Positions 56,096-64,000 of a stretch of DNA of 64,000 bases are shown piece by piece. The notes beneath the pieces are model-generated. The model ran no database searches, had not been told where the DNA came from, and saw nothing but the letters and a program-made list of their open reading frames with translations. How positions within the stretch are numbered: position 1 is the stretch's first letter; each line of letters begins with the position of its first letter. The stretch comes from Pyronema omphalodes. Its lineage: Eukaryota; Ascomycota; Pezizomycetes; Pezizales; Pyronemataceae. Both the position numbers and the translations under genes were made by a program. Where the stretch lies: contig JAJJXM010000008.1 of the NCBI GenBank assembly GCA_024516155.1, positions 248,001 through 312,000 on the forward strand, in the 5' to 3' direction.

Positions 56096-56182
56096 ATGGG
56101 TTTGGATTGGGTTTGGATTGGGTTTGGATTGGGTTTGGATTGGGTTTGGATTGGGTTTGGATTGGGTTTGGATTGGGTTTGG
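56096..56182. repeat. 12-bp minisatellite TTTGGATTGGGT
   Basis: About seven direct copies of TTTGGATTGGGT. The core TTGGATTGG is shared with the pentamer array at 1816-2120, but the period is different. Confidence 0.92.
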
Positions 56183-57115
56183 AGGGTTATTTGGTGGTTA
56201 TTTATTGATATTGAGAAGCAGGGATGATGGGGGATGGTGTTAGTTAGGGAAAGGATTGTAGAGGGTACATAATGGCGAATAATGAATTATGTTTTGCATT
56301 TATATTATGGATCTCGTGATGACGTAATGGTGTGCAGTACTGGGGTCGTGATGACGTGATGACATGGCGGAGAATTTTTGGGTATGTGATGTGCAATATG
56401 CAATGTGAAAAAACGGGGAAAGAGAAAAGTGAAGATGGTGAATGAGAAATAGATGATGGTTGAAAGTAAATCAAAGTTATTAACGGGTAGATAATGTAAT
56501 AAGATTATGTTTTTCATGTACTTTGTTTATTACTGCTGTCGTGATTCATCCTAAAAAGGTGGTTTGTTATCGTCATCGTTCTCCTCGTAAGATTTGTGGG
56601 TATGCCCATATGTGCAATGGGAAAGGAAATGATAGAAGTGGAAATAATGGGAAAAGAAAATACGAAAATAAGAAAAAAGAAAAAAGAAACGGGAAAAAGA
56701 AAATGGAAAAAGAGGACGGAAAAAAGAAAAAAGAAAAACATAAGAAACGGGGAACAGGGAATAGGGAATAGGGAATAGGGAACAGGGAATGAAGGAATAA
56801 ATGCCGTCGTGAAATCATGCAAGACTTAGATGCAGACATATCATAGACTAAAGAAACCCCGATAGAAAAAAAAGTTAGCAACCGTAACTAGAAACCCTTA
56901 GGAAACAACAGAAACCCAGGATACTAAAAGGAACATTCGGACGATATTAAACCCATCCCATCCCATCCCTTAAATCTCAAACCCAAACTCAAACTCAATC
57001 TGTTCGCTCATCACTCTCTCCTTTGTCTTCTGCCCCTCTGCGTACCATCTCGACGTCAACATCTCGGCATCTCAAAATCCCAGCAGCCCAACACACCAAC
57101 CGCTGAACTAAGCAG
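56183..57115. other. Spacer with purine-rich tract
   Basis: Between about 56,615 and 56,790 the plus strand is nearly all purine (GAAAAAGAAAATGG-type), ending in GGGAATA pentamer/heptamer repeats. Frames over it are low-complexity artefacts. No gene. Confidence 0.6.
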
Positions 57116-57961
57116 CTAAGCAGCATCATACCTCCTCCCATGACTCCTCCTACTACTCTTCCCTCCCTGACTCTTCTCCTTATCCCCACCATACCCCATC
57201 GGCTCCCTATACCCCATAATCCCCATCTGGGCCTCTCTATACCCACCATCCAGGACCCGTTCCGTGGGACGAAAAAAGCCATCTCCCTGCAGAATATCCG
57301 TAGGACTCTGAGGGTATCTTCCTGAACTTGGAACGGGGGAAGTTGGCGAAGTTGGCGAGCGTGGCGAAGCTTGCAAACCCGGCGAGACTTGGGAAAGAGA
57401 AAGAGAAAGAGGAGAAGGAACCCCGGAGGTTAGGGAGATTGGGGAGCTGGCGGAAATGGGTGGGATGGGGGAGAGGAGTGTTACTGGGATGTGCGAGTTG
57501 GCGTTGCTTTCTCGGGTTGTGTGGTCGCGGGAGTCTCGAGGGTCTCGGGCTTCGCGGGATTCGCGGGCTTCTCGGGGGTCTCGAGGGTCTCGAGGGTCTC
57601 GGGGGTCTCGGGATTCGCGGGCTTCTCGAGGGTCTCGGGCTTCTCGACTGTCACGGATTTGGGAACTCCGTCTCCGGGGCTTAACAGGCGGAGGTCTCTT
57701 CCCCATCCCCGCTGCACCCGCAATACCCCCACCACTCCCACCTCCTGCAACATTAGGTGAAGGAATACTCTTGGATTGGGCTGGACATTGTGGCCATGCT
57801 GACATGGAATATAACATATACACCCCGAAACTAAGGACAAATGCGATGCTGGATAAGATTATTATGGGCCATTTTAGGAGGGTGATTGTTAGGGTGGAGA
57901 GAGAGGAGATGGAGAGGGAGGGGAGGGTTGGAAGGGTTGCGGTGAGTGGTGTTGCGGGCAT
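57116..57961 (-). CDS. Hypothetical single-span membrane protein with Arg-Asp/Glu repeats, 281 residues
   Basis: Intronless frame from the ATG at 57961 to TAG at 57116. Residues 1-30 are Thr/Ser/Leu-rich and 31-52 form a hydrophobic span (WPIIILSSIAFVLSFGVYML). A Gly-rich stretch follows (GGGSGGG). Next is a basic PKPRRRSS segment. At about 103-146 there are about 15 repeats of RDP, RDS, REA and RES triplets, which make an alternating-charge stretch. The rest is Ser/Pro-rich (PSPLSLSLSQVSP, SPTSPTSPVPSS) and ends RRSHGRRYDAA. No known domain. The charge repeat comes from a tandem DNA repeat in phase with the codons. The gene is plausible but unproven: the frame is long, starts well and has a coherent domain order. 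Confidence 0.6.
   Translation of the reverse strand: MPATPLTATLPTLPSLSISSLSTLTITLLKWPIIILSSIAFVLSFGVYMLYSMSAWPQCPAQSKSIPSPNVAGGGSGGGIAGAAGMGKRPPPVKPRRRSSQIRDSREARDPREARESRDPRDPRDPRDPREARESREARDPRDSRDHTTRESNANSHIPVTLLSPIPPISASSPISLTSGVPSPLSLSLSQVSPGLQASPRSPTSPTSPVPSSGRYPQSPTDILQGDGFFRPTERVLDGGYREAQMGIMGYREPMGYGGDKEKSQGGKSSRRSHGRRYDAA
57525..57655 (-). repeat. 9-bp-based in-frame minisatellite coding Arg-Asp/Glu triplets
   Basis: Plus-strand words GGGTCTCGA, GGGATTCGC and GGGCTTCTC alternate at a 9-bp period. The repeat unit is a multiple of three and keeps the reading frame of the overlapping gene. Confidence 0.85.
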
Positions 57962-60900
57962 GGCGGTGAGGCGGTGGAAGCGAGCGGCGGATAGTACTAG
58001 CGGCGGATGACTAGCGGCGGATCAGGATTGAAGGGCGGGTGTTAAGATGATGGCGGCTATGGATGGCACTAGCGATGGCGGTTGTGGATGTGTAACGACC
58101 GACGGATGGATGACGGGGGGAGTAGACGGGAGAATTGGGGTTTTTCGGTATTAGAGATTAGAGATTAGATGGGAATTGAGGTTGGTGAAGCTTTTGGCTG
58201 TTTGATTGTTGATTTTTGGAAACGAGAAACGGGAAACAGGAAATGAAGAGAGTGTGACTAATTGGTGGTGTTGATCATGCGATAGCTAGCGATAAAGTGC
58301 TATCGACTCGCTGGGATTGATTTTCGATATTCTTAAAAGATAGGAATTTGATTCGGAAACCAGTTGAGGAATTGCCGGTGGGGATTTTGAGTGATCTCCT
58401 ATCTCGTGAAGCTGGGAATTTGTTAGCTCGCTCTGATGATTGAATCAGGTACTGAGCACACTTGTTCAACGGCAGTTGGAACGAAAGCGGTGTGAGGATT
58501 GTGTGTGTGATTCCTACAGCGAGCGGCGGTGTTACCTTTGATTGTCGTTGACGTGGCTCGCTGGGGGGGTGGGTTATATTATGACTTCTGATATCGGCTG
58601 ATTATCCCCAGATGCTCCGTTTTTCTTTGAAAGCTTCGTTTGGTTTCGGAATTTTCAGTTCCCTCAATTGATCGCAGTATTTTTTGTTTCTTTGGAAAAA
58701 TTGTAGAATTTTTCGCAGCGATGGAGATGCTGTTGCGATATATATTCTTCTGTTGAAAGCAATCGCGGTCAATTTCAAACTCGTCTCAAACACTCTCCGG
58801 GTTCCCCCTTCGGCGATGCCTTTGCGAATCTGCAGCATCTGCGAGCGGGAGCAAATTGGACTTGTAAACTTCAGCCTATCTTTTGCTGCGGAGCACAATG
58901 GTTTGAAACGCTGCCTGCATAATATGGATTTCTTGTGAAACGTTGGGTAAATCTGCAATGAACAAAAATTCCGGATTCCTGTCAACGTAAAGTATGCACT
59001 CGGAGAGTACGATAAATTGATCATGGCCCATTCAATTCGCACACAGCAATAGCACTATCAGGACTTCAACAATTTTCTGAGAACAGGTAAAGTATTAACA
59101 GCTCTGTGATAGCTAATTTTAACAATAATTATCAAAAGATATCTGTCGCTTCATGGTAGGCCGTTGTCTTGGCATTTGCAGTTTCATAGGGGGACAAAAG
59201 TCGGGCGCAGTGATGCAATAGAGCGCCGGACTTACACATGTACCCGGGTACCTCACCTCATCGGTATGGATGGCGGATGAATCGGTAATTCCAACCAATC
59301 ATCGGCGTGGATAAAGAGCCGGTAAAAGATTGACACGCTATGCTTTGCGGGGTGAGGATCCCCTAGGCTTATGTCGACCTATAAATGCCTTTGGCGCCGT
59401 TGGCAAGATTTGGCGAACCATAAAGAAGTAAAGGAGTGCCGCCTGACTATAGGGTCTGTTAAGTCTGTTAGAGTCACTTAATCTTTGTGCCGTATTTGCG
59501 CATGCGATATACGCCACGTCTTCGGAGAATATAAATGAGGCGGGGGAAGTATTCACGTCAGGGGTGAGGTGGCTTGCTTTGTGGCCACGAGCTCCGCAAA
59601 TTTTCTCCGTACCCACGCCTTATCACTTTCAACCTCTGAAAAGATCTCAAAATAAATGAACCGGAGAGCAAACGTCAGAGATGCTGGGTCGGCAACTCTA
59701 TTTAGCTATGTCTATCCGCAGGGACGTCAGGGATGACGTCTTCGCACTCATGTATCTTCTCTTTTCCAACAGCTTTTGCCGGGTTCTAGAACCTTTCGAA
59801 AAAAAGTTTTTGTTTTGAATCAAAATTTATTATCAGACTTATGCACTTAATTTTGAGTATGAAACTGCCCTCCACCTCCCACGCCCATTTTTCTTGTCCA
59901 CTGCCCAAAGACATCAACTGTGACCACGCTCCAACCCTAATCCTCCATCTTGACTACACCTAAGAAGGAATATATTAGGTAAGCAGACTTCCTGAGCCCC
60001 GGGTAAACCTTCATGGGGGCAAATCCTGGTAACCAAGCTTCCAGCGGCACCGACACAGTTCCAACTTATTATCTTTGCGCAGCAGATGCAAGGAATTATA
60101 CGACTACACAACTGGGATCAACCTCCCTTCAGAAGCAGTGCTGATGAATCTCACACTTGACTCCTGCATATTTGCATAGTTGTACAGCTTCTCTTCCCCC
60201 TGTTTAACACCAATCTCTCGGCCATCAGCATTTCCCCGCTATCTGATCAGAACGAGTGATATAATATGATTGCATATCCAACAAAAATTGCACCCATTAT
60301 GGTGTGGAAGGATCGGCGGTTGATTACGCTGTGCGGTCATTGGGCAAGGTGCCGTGAATATTAGTCATCGGATTTGGCGGATGAGGAATCAATTCCGATA
60401 TGACGAGAAGTATGAATTCGGTTGCTGTGAAACGTTAATACCAGGTAGAATCACGGGAAAGAGGGTTGCTTATTACTTTAACAAAGCTCGACATCCGACA
60501 AAGTTACGAATACGGACAATTGTGCGCGTCCGGTACCGGAAAGGACAAACAACATAGAGGCCGTAGGTTTATCTGATTGGCAAAAGTTTGCATGCGGAGT
60601 TTATTTCCTAAAAACTTTTAATGAGTGAAAGCTGATGATAACAGCTCTTCCAGGCTTCAAGAAAAATACTTCACAAAGTACTTTACAACGTAACCGGCTT
60701 TATATCGCTCGTCTTGATCCATGGTGGCGCTTCTCAGGCTTTCCCTCGCTACCCCGGATTTCGTAACGCTGTTGACGACAACGTTGTGATCCTCACCGGA
60801 ACGGGGCTTAGGCGGACAGTAGGCAGCAGAATCCGCAGGGGCAGCATTGCAGCGATACGGGATACCGGGGGTCTCACCGGGTTACTATTCACCCCCGTAC

Positions 60901-63900
60901 CAATCACAATCCGGCCCATTGTTCGCTTAGTTGCCGAAATGGTAGCCGGAGACCAAAAATAAAGTTCGCCGTCGTCACTCCCCGGGATCCCTATGCCGGG
61001 CTCCCGGAAGGGTTCGCCAGGAGTTCATCACAACTTTTGCCAGAAATTTGTCGACCATGTCAAGCTTTCGGCAAAACATCAAGCCGATTACTGTCCCTGC
61101 GCCACCCGTTGCCATGCCGATCAGATGAAACGCCCTGTTTGTTTATTTTCCTACACATGTGGCACGCACCAGTAACAAGGTTCGTCCGATTCCGGGCGCC
61201 AAACTTTGGAGCCTATTAACACGCACCATTATGGCGCGTCATCGAGATCTGGATGACGCCACAAAAAACGCCCCATAGGGCATCAAATTTGATCCTGATC
61301 TCATTAGGCTCTCCTATATTCGAAGAGATCATCATCTTCGTCGTCGAACTTCGTTGGACATTCGCGGACGTTGTCGAGTCCGGAGTGATATCGTATGATG
61401 CGAGTGACATCGTATGTAAGTCCGGTCAGGTGGCAGCCAAGATCGTGAGCTTGTTTCTTGTTTCATCTGGTCGGGTCGCGTATCCGCGTCAATCTTGTGT
61501 TATTTTTCGGGATGCGGTATATATACGTGCTACCTATTTCACTAATTCCGGCAGCAGTGTGATAGGTCGAATTTCAGGGCGCTTCCCTTTCAAAGTCGGT
61601 GTTCGGGTGGTCTGAAGACGGTAGTCACCCGCCGTCAAAAAGATAACTGGTCTGGCCTGGAATAGATAGGTGAGGGGGTTAATACTTCTGACTGTGACAC
61701 AAGGCAGCTGCTAGCTGTGAGATTGTTGGGTGAGTTAGAAAGTGGAGAATGAAGGCACTGACGCAAAGAGGACGCGGAGGCCGGGGACTACGCAAGCTTG
61801 GTTCGAGAATAGAGTAACAACAACGCCAGAGAGGCCTTTCACACGCTTACCACATCGCGAACCACACGACACCCTCCTCTGCAACTTCGAACATTCATCC
61901 CCCACCCCACATATCATTGTCTCTCGCCCTTCCTGCACTAAGGATTTGTTCTAGTCCAGCTATCTAGTTCGCTCTGCAGCTAGTTTCTGGCAATCTTGTG
62001 TCAACATCCAGTAAAATTCACTCACAGACCGCCGCAAGCTGTGTCTCCCCAGGCATCCAGCCTCCAGGGGAAGCCGGATCTACCCCCGGCTGCCTATCAA
62101 CTCGAATCACAGCTACAGTTACCCAGAGCAAACGTCGGATTTAAAATACAGTTGCTCTGATATTACATCCTCCTGGCCATTGAGAGTGAGCTGCGGTCAG
62201 CTAGAAGGAGGAGTACACATGCCACTTGGAAAGCACTCAGCAGAGGCAAACACTGGCCGGTTGGGAATCCTGCCGCGGGTGAGGATTCCAAAGACGACTA
62301 CTCGACGAGCATCATGATAGAGTACGACACCACATGTGGTGTGTTGCTTGCGAGGGTATTTGTGATCTGTTCAACGATATGTCAAGGGTTGGTCAAGTTG
62401 CACTATGGTTGCGGCCTGTACGAGGCGGTTAGGGGCGGAGCCAGCGGAAGATGGAGGAATAGAGATCACCAGGATGAGGAGATAGATAGGCACGACGATG
62501 AAAGAGAAGGCATAGGTAAGGATGTCGATCTGTATTTTGTTGGTCATTGGGCAGGATTTATTTCTGAGCTATCATAACAATTATTTTCTCTATAGGTACT
62601 TTGCCACCGCAAAAATATCGAGAATTTAGTGTTCTCGATGTTGGATATCCAGACCAAAAGTTAGAAGGGAAAGTGGAACAGGTCTTTAGCTAACTCCCCT
62701 AACTGTAGGCTCACCGTAGCCCCCGTACACCTGCCCAAAAAGCAACGCCAGAAAGTTTACAATGCATTTATCTATGCAAACGCCAGTGTAGCCAGCCGTT
62801 GACTTTGGACCAGAGCTTGCCTGGACAGGTCTCAAATGCTTCTATGCGCTAGCGAGGTCTGGTAAGGATGTGAAGTTTGTTGTTTAGCGATATCTATGGA
62901 CAAGAACGATGTCCAGTGAGGTATTGGATGAAGCCGGTTGAATCCCCGATACCTTGTATCCGCCGCTTTAACATGTGTAGATATAGTGCTCCATATTGAA
63001 AAGAAGTATAGCCTGGAGGGGACAAATTACAGCTTATGTTGCAGGATATTTGTTGGTCTCGTGGATTGAAGAGAGAGCTGAGGACACAGAATCACTATCT
63101 TGCGACCCCTTGGTTCGCAGGTCTATCCCGAGGCTCTCCTATCTTTTTTTATCCCGGAAGACTAACTCAAAAAGGAATTTATATTGAGTCCATCCAGGCA
63201 GCCATAATTGCCTTTACCTTGCGGACAAGGCAGTTTCGTATCGTCGATGCTTTGCAGAGGTCTTGTCTGAGCTATGGAGATATCGCGGATTGTTGGTTTC
63301 CGCAGAAGGTGCTGGGAAAATGACCAGTCGCTTCCATGCCGAGCAAAGGTTACCGAAAAAGCGAGATGATACCTACTCTACGCAAGCTTGGTCGTCCAAC
63401 CTCAATGAGGGATTCTCTCGGCGCGGAATATTTTGCCGTGGTCTGGCTACGATTTTGAGACGAGACGATGCAAACAAAAGCCCATGAAGAATGCTAATCT
63501 GATCACCAGGGCAGAACAAATGTCGGTTGGCTCAGAGACAGCCATGGTTCCCCCGCTTATCGTTGTGGAAACTCCACAATGCAAGCCAGGGGCCGCAATG
63601 AAACATAACTGGCTAGGAATATCAGCCAGGTGTAACAAAGCACCAGCCGAAACACCTAGACAACACTGTCGAACATCAAGTTAAGGTCTCACGAGGGTGT
63701 AATAAAGTTTCCTTCGGTCAACAGGAGAACACTTGTGACGGGGTCCACAAAGACTGTGCTCAGGCAGCAAGTTGAAGTTGCTGTTTTCTGATGCATTGTT
63801 AACTCCCTGCTTACGAAACCACCGTTAAGAAGTAGCCACCGTTAAAAAGTAGCCCTAATTCGAATTATAATATTCCCTCGGCAAACAGATCTTTCTAGGG

Positions 63901-64000
63901 AATTTGAAATTACCGACAGCACAGCATGCGAACTCCTTGGCTCGCATAGTTATCTCTATCTTTCACCCTTTTTTCTTCGCCATTTGCTCGAAAATTAACC
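57962..64000. other. Right-hand region with no supported gene
   Basis: Contains the promoter of the 281-residue protein gene (to about 58.6 kb), a 146-codon minus frame at 58602-59042, and three plus frames at 60714-61615 (82, 60 and 120 codons) in somewhat more G/C-rich sequence. Frames of 67-95 codons lie near 62.3 and 63.0-63.7 kb. None has a domain, a consistent splice pattern or a family I know. At 63,822-63,855 a 16-17 bp word (ACCGTTAAGAAGTAGCC) is directly repeated with one change. I looked for tRNA B-box words and saw none that fit. Confidence 0.5.

Noticed and set aside
61253..61615. 120-codon plus frame considered as a gene
   Set aside because: No domain and no supported start or splice partner; recorded only as a low-interest observation.
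1..64000. tRNA genes, CRISPR arrays, telomere ends
   Set aside because: No B-box word fitting GGTTCGANNCC with a cloverleaf, no regularly spaced identical repeats with unique spacers, and no terminal TTAGGG array were seen.

Overview
The window looks like nuclear DNA of a filamentous ascomycete (Pezizomycotina). Protein genes are split by a few short introns (47-148 bp) with GT..AG ends and donors such as GTGAGT, GTACGT and GTAAGT. The proteins have long disordered Ser/Pro/Gln-rich tails, typical of these fungi. Several families are fungal: a two-FHA checkpoint kinase, a conserved C2H2 protein, F-box proteins and an NTF2-like protein. The class (Leotiomycetes, Pezizomycetes or Orbiliomycetes) cannot be settled by reading alone. 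I saw no bacterial-type operons, CRISPR arrays, rRNA genes or convincing tRNA genes.

Layout. 1-5.6 kb: gene-free, dominated by tandem repeats (three arrays of 11-bp period, a TATGGGG array, a 305-bp GGATT array) and ending in the promoter of a Rad53/Chk2-type kinase (5587-8855, +). 8.9-11.0 kb: repeat-rich spacer. 11.05-14.76 kb (-): a 1218-residue C2H2 zinc-finger protein whose two large reading frames are joined by a 47-bp intron. 14.8-20.0 kb: spacer. 20.06-22.85 kb (+) and 22.93-24.61 kb (-): two different F-box proteins, tail to tail and 87 bp apart. One has a cysteine-rich zinc-binding half, the other ankyrin repeats.

24.6-43.4 kb is gene-poor. It holds a 561-bp Mutator-like (MULE) non-autonomous element with intact 9-bp target duplication (27410-27970), a two-exon gene for a 225-residue protein (31428-32154, -), a decayed Tad-type LINE (about 35.43-36.32 kb) and a long TCC microsatellite. 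43.4-45.0 kb (-): a spliced NTF2-like protein. 46.4-48.0 kb: a 1.6-kb island of GTTTAAA/TAAACACC repeats arranged in two ways, near-palindromic units and a direct tandem array. 48.45-49.59 kb (-): a one-membrane-span protein with a coding minisatellite. 51.8-55.7 kb (+): two multi-span membrane proteins in tandem. 57.1-58.0 kb (-): another one-span, low-complexity protein. 58-64 kb: no gene I can support.

The genes do not form an obvious pathway or a biosynthetic cluster. The kinase belongs to the DNA-damage checkpoint, and the two F-box proteins are probably ubiquitin-ligase adaptors. The window is most unusual for the amount and variety of tandem and palindromic DNA between ordinary housekeeping-like genes. 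The MULE, the LINE relic and the GTTTAAA island are the parts most worth following up.
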